This document shows positions 53,370 to 64,000 of a stretch of 64,000 nt of DNA, piece by piece. Where the stretch lies: positions 5,633,001-5,697,000 of the forward strand of contig NC_064554.1 of assembly GCF_023856365.1 (NCBI RefSeq), read 5' to 3'. The DNA is from Brienomyrus brachyistius. Taxonomy: Eukaryota > Chordata > Actinopteri > Osteoglossiformes > Mormyridae. The translations under genes were made by a program, and so were the position numbers. The notes beneath the pieces are model-generated. The model ran no database searches, was not told the origin of the DNA, and saw only the letters and a program-made list of their open reading frames with translations. Numbering within the stretch: the stretch's first letter is position 1; the number at the start of each line of letters is the position of its first letter.

Positions 53370-56300
53370 TTAAAGTGGGGTGAGGAGAGAGAGGAGGAGC
53401 AGAAGGAAAGGGATGATGGTGTTGATGTGAATTGCTGCAGCAGAGCTGGTGGGGAGGTTGCTAACAATACTCTGAAGGAAAGTAGCGAACTGAGACACCT
53501 TAGTTAGGGTCATTATCTGAGAGGTGGCTTTGGTGCTGCCGGAGGTGTTGGTCGTTATCACTGCGGCCTGGAACCAGGTGTTCCCTTGTTTACAGAGTAA
53601 TGGGTCACCTGCATCACCCTGAGGTGAGGAGAGAGAGAGAGACAGGCAGACAGGAGGAGTGAAAAGGATGAAACACAGAACAGCATTCAGTCTGACTACA
53701 GTACGACCGGAGCTGCACGGGCAGCACTGCTGAGTAGTGAATGTCAGATACGAGCAGCAATAGATGAGCATCCTTACCTGCTGCAACGTCACAGCTGTAA
53801 TACAGATGCTTGAGGAAGATGCGCTGCTCCCACAATCTACCACAGTTGTATTCTGCTGCTGAATATTTGGGACTGTCATAAGAAGGAGGGATGGTATTCT
53901 GTGTTATTTATTTTAGCATGAATTTAACACACAGAATGATTTTATACTCACTGATAGGGATGTAACTAGTGTTGCAGGGTAAACCAATACTGAAAAAGTA
54001 CCGTGATACCCTGCCATTAAAAACAATACTATCCTCCATTTTATTAGTATCGGTACTTTAAGAGTATTCCCTACGATATGCGTCGCTGTACAACAGCAGG
54101 TCAGCAGCTTGACTTTCTCTCCCAGTGGGCATGTCAGCTGCTTTTTCTGTCACCTTGCAGCTTTCAGCTAAATAGTGCTAAGGACTAAGCTAAATACCAC
54201 TAATAAGTCATGTGAGTAATAGTAAAAGTAAGATGCTATTGAAGAATAGTGTAAGTTTCTCAACATTGTAACATTCTTTGTTAAAACCCCAAATCTAACA
54301 GCTCATCATCATAGTGAGCTAGCGAGTACACGGACTAACAAACCTTGTTTGTAAAATCATTTTAAATCATGAAAACGTCGCATGTCTAAAATTCAAATGC
54401 AGCATATGAGAAGTCACTTCACCTGTAGGCTATATGCTACACCAGTAGATATTGTATTTGAGTTACAACCGAGGTATAACAAAACAAAAAGAACTAATCT
54501 TTTCAGGGAAATGTGTGTAGTTCCTGTAAGGGACTTGTTTCGTTGTGGGACTGTGACAATATCTAACAGGATGCTTCATGGTTATTTTGCTAGTACAGCT
54601 GCATTCTCTTGTATCTCCCTGTTGAAAATTGCATTGTTTTTTCTGACTCCTGTAGTTGCAAAAACACTGATGTTCTTCTCTGAGTGTGACTCGCTTTGTT
54701 TACAAGATCCAGCTGCTGCAAAAATATATTTTATAATTTTTATTTCATTTTATAAAAGAACTTCTGCTACTGACTGCTGCATTGTTTATCATGATAAATA
54801 TCATACCATGGACTTGCTATCATGATATTATCATACTGTCATGGGCTGCTCCAATGATCAAGCTCCTGTGGGGAATCCCTTTGCTAGGACAGATCTCCTC
54901 GGGGAAGCCCCTGTTTTCGGCTCCCTGATCACACCGCTGACTCCAGTTGTGAATCATAACTCTAGCAGCTGTTTCCCATTTCCCTATCAGGAGGTCTATT
55001 TCCAGAAGCCGTTCTCACCGGAGGGTTGCGAGATCTTCATGGCGTGCCCTGGGTTCGAGCAGTCTACTTTTTGGTTTCTATTGAGTGCCTGTGTACAGAT
55101 CACCATTGTGTTCTAGATTCTGAGTTCTGCTTGTTCTCCGTGGTACCGATGACGACGATCACCTGACCCACGCCTGCTTATCTGACTCCGTTCTCCGCCT
55201 CTGTTTACCGGCAACAATCACTCTGTATCGCTGGCTACTCCTCAACACTGAATTTTACCAGCAGTTTCTCTTTAACTAATTCTTTCAGCAATAAAACCTG
55301 CAGTTACCTGCTGCTGATCTGTGTCAGTGCTCACCTTTGGTATCACACATACCATGAGTTTTTGGTATCATTACATCTCTACTTAATTAAGTATGACAAC
55401 ATTACTTATAATTAATGCAGTGTGATGAAGTCACACAGGTTCACACATGCTAACACACTCACTCACCTCCGCTCTGGGTGCTTCTCCATCCTGTCACCCA
55501 ACACTGTGTCCCACTGGGGAAGACAACACTGTCCAAGTCCAGGCACAGGGGCTGGATGTAGTTGGTCAGTGTTACACTTGTAGCCAGGCGGAGCACAGCA
55601 ATGTTGTTACCTGGCAGCTTGCTGAGGGTGATGTTGGACACTGCTACTGACATACTCGTACCCAGAACCACTGTCCACTGGCTGTTGTTGAGCTGTGAGC
55701 TGGGGGAACATGGTGATGCAGTCAATATGAATATATGAGGGAAATAAGAATCTTTCATTTTTTTGTATTGAACTGTTGTTGGTGTTAGGAATAGGTTAAA
55801 GAAATGAGTTCATCAGTAATTCAAGTTATTTACATGATTTGATTTATTCGTTGTTTTCAGAATTTCACATATTTCAGTCATAAATCTGCCACTGATACAT
55901 TTAGTTGAGATTACAGTGATTTCAGCAACCTTTGATTCTGACTGTACTGACCTGTTGAAGCACTGGGCTGCACTGATGACGTATCTCCGTGCGATGAGAG
56001 TGCCCCCACAGACTTGGACCCCATTCCTCAGCAGGCTGACCTGCCAGGGCCACGCCCCTGTTGCTACCGACCCGCTGCTGCCGCCATTGTTCAGTGGGGC
56101 GAGACCACATACATCCGCTGAGATGAAGGAGGTGGGGGATCAAAGGCAGAGTATTAATACAATAACGTGGATCATCTGCGGAGTTCTATGCTATTCATAC
56201 TCTGCTACTCTGCCTCTGAAGTGCAGTTACAACATAAACCAGTAATCAGCCAATCAGACAGAGGGCATTTGGTACAGTTATGTGAAGCCTCCCTGTGTTG

Positions 56301-59300
56301 TAAGACGTCTGTCTGAAGAAGCCAATCACACGATAGATAAAATAAGAAGAACCTATGAACCCAATGGGAAATTAAAGATGGGAAATATCAGACACTCACG
56401 CTTGGCAGTGGTGGTTGAGGTGGTGGGAGTGCTTGGGGTTATTGTAATGGACGGTGACGAACTGCAGGAGATGCTGTTGTCACTGTTTGTCCCACTGGAT
56501 GTAAATGTCACAAATCCTGGTTGGTTGGTGGTGATGATGGAATCAATCCAGGCCTGATAACGAGACACCCTGGTGTAGACCCCAGGGTGTTTGGGCGGGG
56601 CGCATTTATAGCCAAAACTCACAATCCCAGCCTGGACCCATACAGACCCCTGTTTGACCACCATTGGACCTCCTGAGTCTCCCTACACAGGTATAAACAG
56701 AATTCAATCAAACCTGGAACAAATATCAATCATACCAAGCATCTGGCTACACACAGGAGCACATGATCTAAAAAAAGATTGAGCAGAAGCCACCGCACCT
56801 GACACGAGTCCTTTCCTCCTGCTAGCAGACCAGCACAGATCATGTTGGCTGTGATGGTGCCCTGTCCATTCAGGCAATTACACTTATTGTTTCCAACTAT
56901 TGGTATCTGTACTTCCTGTAGGGTGGCAGGAGAGGGGAGGAACACTGAAAGGGAGAATTACAAGCAATGTTAACCCTATCCATTTTTGGAACATTTTTTA
57001 TACCTTTAGTTTTAGGCTTATTACATTGCACTTACATGAGTTAGTGACATACACTTTGTTTTTATTTTTAGGACATTCTAGGCTACTCAGATATGTCATA
57101 ATTTAATGTCTAAATTCTGACACGGTCCTGATATCATTTTTATGAGGAAAATTGCTTGTGCTTATTGAAATTTCTCAATTTTTACTTTAGTCTAATATAG
57201 GAATTTGCAGGCACTACAAATGTCTTCTGACACCTTTCAACAATGGCATCCCTTTGATGCTTTGTAGGCTCTCTGTAAACCATGGCTTTCTCTGCAGGAT
57301 GCAGTTGAGTAAATGACAGGAAAATATTACAAGGTCAGAGTCACTTAAATTGATGGCAGGTCTGTAACCAAAAAGACTGAATGTTGTAATTAAACTGAAA
57401 AGGTGCTTCAACAAAATAGTAGTTTACGGGTGTGCACACTTATGCAACCAGCCTATTGTTATTTTTTTATTTTTTATATTTCCCCCCTTAACAGATCTGT
57501 TTGTGTTTCAATTTAATTGTACAGGTTATACGTCACATTAAAGGTGGGAAAATCCTTTTAAATGGTTTACCGTGGTCTCATTTTTTATATCCCAAAAACC
57601 TGGTATTTTATCATGGGTTTGTACACTTATTACATCCACTGTACATTCGTTTTGTTTATATCGACTGTTCTTATGATAGTTGGTAGTGTGTGGACCATTT
57701 TGGCAGTGAATATGCACTTTATTTTCTGGGAAGAGTTTTGGTGGAATATGTGTAAAACATATGCCTCATTTCACACAAGATTCATCTGGAATACTTTAGC
57801 ACACAACAAAGCAGCATGGACAATGGGATCGGGTAAGTTCTCTCGATTCCAAAAATGTTCTAATCATGTCTGTGTGTTATACCTATGCAAAGTTACGAGC
57901 CTGAGATTAATGGGTGCGAAGACCAACACATTTCGCATTTGCTGGGTACTAAGGGTTAATAAGATCCTGAACAAGAGGCTTTAATATGTTAGTAGGTGTC
58001 GATGATGCCTGGATGTCAGTCACACAGAAACCAGAAACTGCCCACATATAAAAACAAAATCTGTGAATCTTTAGTTATTATGAACTACTCAGATATAGAT
58101 ACATGCAGAAAATTGGTATTAACATCCTGACCGGGCAGGATGTCACTTATTGAAAGGAGGGGCAGAGCTGACTGTGTAATGGCTGAATATGAATATGATG
58201 ACATACCACTCCAGTTAACATCTCCCCAGCCAGTGACCCAGGTCTCAGTGCCGCTGTAGAAGGTGCTGTTGCTGGCTGCCAGGCAAATGGGCTGAATGTA
58301 GTCGGTAAAAGTCACAGTGGTGCTGAGCTCCAGCAGAGCGAGGTCATTGTTATATAGAGTATTGTTGTATAGTGGATGACGAACGATGCGGCTGAGGGTT
58401 CTGACTTTTTGATTTGGGTTTGTACCATACAGTTCCTGACGCCCCAGATAAACATTCCAGTTGGTTGTATCTGTGCTGTAGGAGGCAGAGCATCAAACAG
58501 TGAAAAATCAAGTTAAATCACAGACACTTTTTGCAAGCTGGATATTTCTCAGATTTTTTGTACGAGTTTTAGCATCGATACTGTTGTATAAAATCACCAG
58601 TATGACTCACCTGGAGAAGCAGTGGGCAGCAGAGAGCACCCACTTATTGTTAATGAGAGATCCTCCACACATGATCTCATATCCATTTTGAAGATTCTTC
58701 AGCAGATTAGCCTGCCAGGGCCAACTGCCCGGGGGTGCATCCTGACCCCCCACTATCCTGGTGTTAAGAGGAGCTTGGCCACACACTGGGAGGGGGGAGT
58801 GGTGAGCAGGTAAAGGGCTGAACATACTGTAGACTGACTGAAAGTTTGTACAATATTCTATCAGATATTACTGTGCCAATTTTGGATATCGGCCAATTAA
58901 TTTAAGTACTAATTCACAAGACAAAATATTAGTGAAATTTTGTGTTTTAAAGGAAAGAACAAAGACATGATAATAACAAACTTACCATTCGGTTGTGCAT
59001 GTGACTCTAAAAAATGGGAGAGAACAGCTTTGGTTAATTACTATAATATTACTGAAAATGTGTTCATGTTAATTATGCCTATTTGTGTCGTAAATGTCTA
59101 ATCTCAATATGACTCTTTAAAATAGTTGCCACTAGAACTTTGCGATATAAGATAATTTATCACAATTTTTTCTTCACATCAGTTGATATAGATAATTATC
59201 ACAATGTAACTGAAGTCATTATTTACCTCAAATCTCCATTTTTTTTCCTTAATTATTCCCTTAGATTCAGAACAAGAAAAGGCAACAAATTGAATGGACT

Positions 59301-62009
59301 TCAAACTGAAATGTAATCGTACCAAATAAATTATACAAAAAAAAAACCCTTTTTGTCTTAGGGCGTAACACTAGAAAATGCCAACAATATGGTATGTTGC
59401 TAGTTTTTTCCTCGGACTTCCTTGGTGCTCGTTTCAGGGAACGTGTTTGACATAATCTCCTGTAATCTTCTGTACTGAACAATTAGTCCTCTGACAGCAA
59501 TGTCCAGTGATTAGCAATGAGACCGACATTTCCTGTATTTCAGGTTGATCTGGAAGTCCCCAAATGAGGAAGAATGTAAAAAAAAATGTAAAAATTTGAT
59601 CGCAAGGATCGCATGGTGCATGTGTGTTTTATTAATTATCATCAATAAATCGTTTGCATTTAGCTTGGTAGAACTACCGACATATTATATTACATTATTC
59701 ATGCATATTCAGCATGACAGCGATATATATGTATTCTATTATCGCATATTTGACGGTTAGAGGAGCTTAATATAGAGTTATGATCAATAAAACATAATCG
59801 CCATTTGAGCTAAATATGTGGATTTGTTGAGGTGATACAACCATGCCGGTTAAAAAATAAACATGTATCACTATCGATCGGAATATAGGACTACACTGAT
59901 GCATCTAACAAGACATGTTGGTTAAATGTCGGCCTAAATGATATTTTTATTAATAAAAACAAACCAAGCATTTGAGAATGTATTTTATATAAATAATAAC
60001 AAATAAAACATTAATAAAAAAACATTAATAATCTAATATTATATAATAAGAATATGTCCGTTGAATCATCAAGATAACTGTAAATGACTTCCTAATAATT
60101 CATGAAAACACACTTTAAAAAACTACGGAGCCCCTTAAGTGTCACGGTAGAAAAAAATATATGATTTCGTTCCCTCGAATTAGTAAATCGTACCCTCGAA
60201 TTACTAATTCGTGCCCTCGAATTATGTATTGCTACCCGATTGATCATTCATGGACACAGGGTCATGGAGCGTTTCGATTCAATACAGTTTTATTTTGATA
60301 CTGGACTGAAATATGCTGACATTCTTTGGGTTTTGGCTGTCAAGCACAACGCTGTGATGTCCTTGGCAACACTCAAACGAATTTTACGGAAAATGGGACA
60401 ATTCAGACGCAAAAACTTGACAGATGTCATACAGTTCATAAAAAGTCAAGAATGAACAATAGGGTATAAAAATACAAAATTTCATAATACGATTTCCTAA
60501 ACCGAGCGCACGAATTAGTAATTCGTGCATGATTTACTAAATCGATGGTACGATTTACTAATTCGAGGGAAGGAAATATTTTTTTTTTCTGCTGTGCTGT
60601 GGCAAGTGTGAACTTGAAACGTACGGGGTACCTTGAAACTGCGTCAACTGCCAAACAGCTGAGCGATACGTCACAGACAGCGGAAGAGATTTGGCATGAC
60701 ACACTCCACACACCGATTTTTTTGTGGGGTTTACCTGTTCTATTTGTGCATATTCTAAAATCTCTTGCATGCCGGATTAGAACTTTCATCGGGCCGTATG
60801 TTTGACACCCCTGTGTTACAGGTTATTTTTTAAGGTTTTTGGAATAAAAACAATAATAAATATGAGCCGTGAGTTGCAGACAGCTGTTTGATTTCGCTGT
60901 GGTTAAAATCAAGTTAGCTAAATAATACTCAGCTTTTTTGTTCAAATGATGCATTGTTTTTGAAGAGGTGTGTAGGCCTATGAGAAGCAAAAAGATGTTA
61001 CTCGTGTCCCTCTGCTTTGTGATTGTTTTCTGTTTGCCCGGATTAGGCCATAAAACGTCTTGCTGTTACTGTGCCTATATGAAATGTTATTGACGGTATT
61101 AACTGCCTGTAGTAGCAATAGAATGTTTTTCGGAGTAACCTTGCTACTGACCACGGTGCTGCGCACTGAAATGTATGCGCGTGCATGTGACTTGTGAAGT
61201 CGTGGTGCACAGCCGAAAATGGGGATCTCCCGAAAGCCACTATTTAATTAGAACTCTGATGTAGATCACATAGAGTGTGTGTTTTTTGCTTGATAGCTTA
61301 GGATAGATGATCGTTCTTGGATGAGGCCACGTGGTAGGACACAATGTTATATACTGTGAGACTGAGAATAACGACACTATTCCGTCCAGTGTTCTGGAAC
61401 GCCCTGCATGCATCCAGAATGTAGACAGGAGTAATATGTTGCACACAATTACGTGATTTTGTTGATTTGTTTTCATTACTTAAGCATTTCATTCCAAACT
61501 ACAGCAATTTCAAGGTTTGACCTATTTTCTAATCTATTAGGCCTATATATGTGATTAGCTACTTTAGTGTTATGAATAAATCATTGTTCCAGTAGCCCCT
61601 ATAATTTTTACTTTGACCTGAAACCATTCCAAAATGTATGTACAAGAATTCTGTTGCGACTATTATCATCGACAATACGTACACATCTTGTGGACCTAAT
61701 TATATTCCAAAACAACCGTTTTTTAGAAAAAAATATTACTAATTTTTCACTAGCCTATAGGTATACAAGCACTGATATTACATTTTGAACACCATATAAG
61801 CAAGCGTAAAACGAACTTTAAAAAGACATTCCATTTCCTATATAATTTACAATGAACTTGAAAACGTTTTCGTAGTTCTCAACATGGACATTATTTAAGG
61901 GTCAAACGACACTGAAACGCAAATGCTCGGTTGTTCTAAATGCACATCACTTACCTGTATACAGTAAACTTAGAGCCGTCACAAAAAGCACACCGGTCCT
62001 AAATGCCAT
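53370..62009 (-). CDS. Protease gene 4: active S1 domain plus pseudoprotease domain
   Basis: Complete 563-residue gene: exons 62009-61955, 59006-58986, 58785-58611, 58475-58207, 56944-56799, 56682-56400, 56117-55952, 55699-55467, 53872-53778 and 53618-53370. Domain 1 has RIVGG, AAHC, YNNDL (catalytic Asp retained) and GDSGGP. Domain 2 has AAQC, GNNIA and GDAGDP in place of the catalytic motifs. The 99-loop reads NNTLYNND, unlike genes 2 and 3. Linker and exons 6-7, with the introns between, are almost identical to gene 1. The C-terminal hydrophobic tail matches the other copies. The 5' flank has a TATA-like motif about 85 nt before the start codon. Confidence 0.89.
53957..55382. mobile_element. 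Old hAT-like insertion in gene 4 intron 8
   Basis: Same block as 13836-15488, with ends TAGGGATGTAAC and inverted TAGAGATGTAA. Contains LTR-like sequence near 54838-55328 (AATAAA shortly before ...TGTGTCA). Confidence 0.33.
57000..57660. mobile_element. Old dispersed DNA repeat in gene 4 intron 4
   Basis: Positional counterpart of 17090-17770. Confidence 0.42.
58986..59006 (-). CDS. 21-nt microexon (exon 2) of gene 4
   Basis: Same length, phase and flanking splice sites as in gene 2; encodes ESHAQPN. Confidence 0.8.
59617..60813. mobile_element. Right part of hAT remnant in gene 4 intron 1
   Basis: Matches 39178-40418; the left 600 bp or so of the element and adjoining intron are deleted. 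The right end, inverted CAGGGGTGTCAAAC, is retained. Confidence 0.55.
60125..60580 (+). mobile_element. Long-inverted-repeat element, copy 2
   Basis: Left arm intact (GCCCCTTAAGTGTCACGGTA); the right arm loses its outer end after about 60575. The ORF at 60240-60455 stays open with a few substitutions against copy 1. Confidence 0.6.
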
Positions 62010-62130
62010 TGCGTTAAACGGAGATGCCAGTCTGTCTGTATTTGAATGTCCCTCCTGATTTCTCCCAACAATGTATACCGCGTACAAAGCCAGCTATATA
62101 GTCCTACTTGGGCCGCAGGAATTTCAAACA
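62010..62130 (-). promoter_or_regulatory. 5' UTR and presumed promoter of gene 4
   Basis: Contains the best TATA-like motif of the family, TATATAG on the minus strand (62100-62094), about 85 nt upstream of the start codon. Confidence 0.42.
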
Positions 62131-62455
62131 TTCATATCTCTTTAAACATATTTCTAATCCGCGTTTCCTTGTTGATCGTCGTAACTTTATGTACGCAACC
62201 GTATGAGTTTTTTCTTTTTCTTTACAAGCTGTTACAAATGTTAAGTACGTAGCGCAATTGCGCTGCCTTGTCATTCTTTGTTGAAGTATTCGGGTTTCTG
62301 ACTTTCTGTCTTGTATAATACTAAAAGATAAAATATATAGAAAAATAATTTACGAAATCCTTCTATGTTTCAAAGAATAGCCTAAGGATCCCCCCTCCCC
62401 CACAAATGTTTTCAAGTATAAAACTAAAAGCATATATCGTTGTGCAGAACATGAA

Positions 62456-64000
62456 CATTTTTGCTGCCTTGCCAGAATTTCCTACCGCAGCAGAAATTTT
62501 CAGTTACATCTGTCAGTTTTTGCTACGTTGCCAAAATTTCCTACCCATACTCCTGAATGGACATCTGTATAAGGATTTATGCTATCAAAATAACTTTCCT
62601 GTACTTTAGAGGGGTAGCAGGTTTTACACTTAGTTTTATGCTGCCAGAAACAGCTGCCTATAGTTTTTAGTGGGGTAGCAGTTTTTTACACTTAATGCTG
62701 CCAGAAACTGCTGCCTATAGTTTTTAGTGGGGTACCAGTTTTATAAGGAAACTTAATGCTATGATAAGAATGTAATGTCATAAAATAATCATTGTTGATG
62801 AAGTAGTTATTAGCTTCTTATGCCCCATGCATTTCTGCTGGTTTTAACCACATTGTGGGCATCTTATGTGATAAAAAAAAAAAAGTTTTCCTCAGTTTTA
62901 TAACAATCTTAATATTTTAAATAAAAAAACAAGCAAGCAGGTTTAAAGAAAAACTGAACAAAGTTTATTTTCCTGAACATTTGTCACAAACATAAGTGGA
63001 CGAGTGTTTCTTGTGTTTGGCACATTAGAAATGTGCCGATCTACTGCAGAGTCACACTGCACCTAAAAGACAGTGAAATTAATACGTCATCTGAAACAAT
63101 GAAACAAACCTTCATGACAGGTCTTTGGAGAAACGTAATATTTTTTATAATTTTTTATCATATGTGTTATAATTGTGATTCCTCAATTTTACAAATGTAC
63201 AAGAACAGAAAACACTAAATCCTTGACCCCATACTTGGTTTGCCACCCTTACAAAAAGAATCCAGAGTGCTCCAAAATTCACAGGACACAGTCAGGTGTC
63301 TTCTGTGGGAAACTTCATCTATGGGATGAGTTGTGTGGCAGGTTAGTGGTGGCTCTGTTATGCAACCATTTAACTTCTGGATTATTTGAATACCTTCAAG
63401 AGGCATCAGAACTTTCCAGAAAATAGTGAAGTTGACACAGCTGCACACAGTTGGTATACTGGTTTCTGTTAAAAGTTAACACAAAAGTAAGTATGCAAAG
63501 AAGCATGCTTGCACTTTGTAGAAGCATTAGTACATCAACAATTATAACTTGCCTGTTGTTTTTTTAATAAGACGGTGGATGAATGCATCAATGAAATATA
63601 AATGGAAAATGTTAAACAAGTTTAGTCATTTACATGGTTTGTAGTTTGTAAGGAATGGTATTGCATAACTTTTCCATCACTTCTCATGACCCTTATAAAA
63701 TTTTTCAGAATTTCACTTAAAGTTTAATTTAAAAATGTAATAATTTTAATATTAATAAATCATAAGTACACATTGCTGTTTCACTGACATTTTAAGCAAT
63801 ATAGCAAAAATTAAGATTTAGAAAATCTTTCAAAATGTGCCTCATACTTTTTTTTATAAACTTTTGTAAAGGTACTCCTTACATATGTGGAGTGCTAAGT
63901 TTCATTAGCCTTAACTTTCTGATCTCACCTTAAACGAGCATGTCTATTAGCAATGTCTAGTCAACAATGCAATAACAGTCCTCAAGCACTTGCAGAAATA
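62456..64000. other. Right edge, no gene recognised
   Basis: Homology to the other upstream blocks stops near 62455. ORFs here are under 90 codons and match nothing I know; 63175-63426 has several Cys and His but no clear motif. Confidence 0.5.
62611..62764. repeat. Tandem repeat, unit about 57-61 bp
   Basis: Two and a half imperfect units, each starting GGGGTAGCAG (third GGGGTACCAG) and containing GCTGCCTATAGTTTTTAGT. Confidence 0.85.

Noticed and set aside
54838..55328. Possible further solo LTR in gene 4 intron 8 (TGTCATGG start, AATAAA then TGTGTCA end)
   Set aside because: No matching target duplication and the left end differs in genes 2 and 3; kept only as a note within the old insertion.
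63175..63426. 83-codon ORF near the right edge with several Cys and His
   Set aside because: No recognisable domain, no paralog in the window, and an overlapping antisense ORF of similar size.

Overview
The window looks like vertebrate, most likely teleost fish, genomic DNA. It has intron-split genes with GT/AG junctions, Tc1, hAT and L2-type transposons, tRNA-derived SINEs ending in (GGAT)n, and no operons. The SINE sequence reminds me of repeats from bony-tongue or elephant fishes, but that is recollection and weak evidence. No bacterial genes, rRNA, tRNA genes or CRISPR arrays are visible.

The backbone is a tandem array of four paralogous serine-protease genes, all on the minus strand: gene 1 (74-7589, its 3' exons lie beyond the left edge), gene 2 (13252-20457), gene 3 (31405-41661) and gene 4 (53370-62009). 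I rebuilt ten coding exons for genes 2-4, each with identical exon lengths (55, 21, 175, 269, 146, 283, 166, 233, 95 and 249 nt), giving 563 residues with all phases matching. The order is signal peptide, a 21-nt microexon, a complete trypsin-like S1 domain with intact His/Asp/Ser and Asp189-type specificity, a Ser/Thr-rich linker, a second S1-like domain, and a hydrophobic C-terminal tail that looks like a GPI-anchor signal. The second domain has Gln, Asn and Ala in place of the catalytic His, Asp and Ser and has lost the activation cleavage motif. It is a pseudoprotease fused to an active protease. The genes are prostasin/tryptase/polyserase-like; I assign no symbol.

The paralogs differ most in the substrate-binding loops of the first domain (37-loop and 99-loop). 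Gene 1 has a divergent 5' half but a 3' half nearly identical to gene 4, which suggests gene conversion or unequal exchange.

Intergenic DNA consists of repeated blocks. One block (8958-13251, 26594-31404, 50290-53369) lies downstream of genes 2, 3 and 4. Another (20458-25168 and 41662-49448) lies upstream of genes 2 and 3 and carries an unexplained 93-codon ORF, a dead L2-like LINE and a dead Tc1 transposase. The copies differ by deletions, a micro-inversion, SINE insertions, a 997-bp LTR insertion and a 21-bp relic of a protease first exon. Gene 1 intron 1 and promoter hold a solo LTR, hAT, pogo-like and other terminal-inverted-repeat elements. Gene 3 and 4 first introns share a hAT remnant carrying a nested long-inverted-repeat element with a 70-codon ORF. 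The last 1.5 kb (62456-64000) has no recognisable gene.
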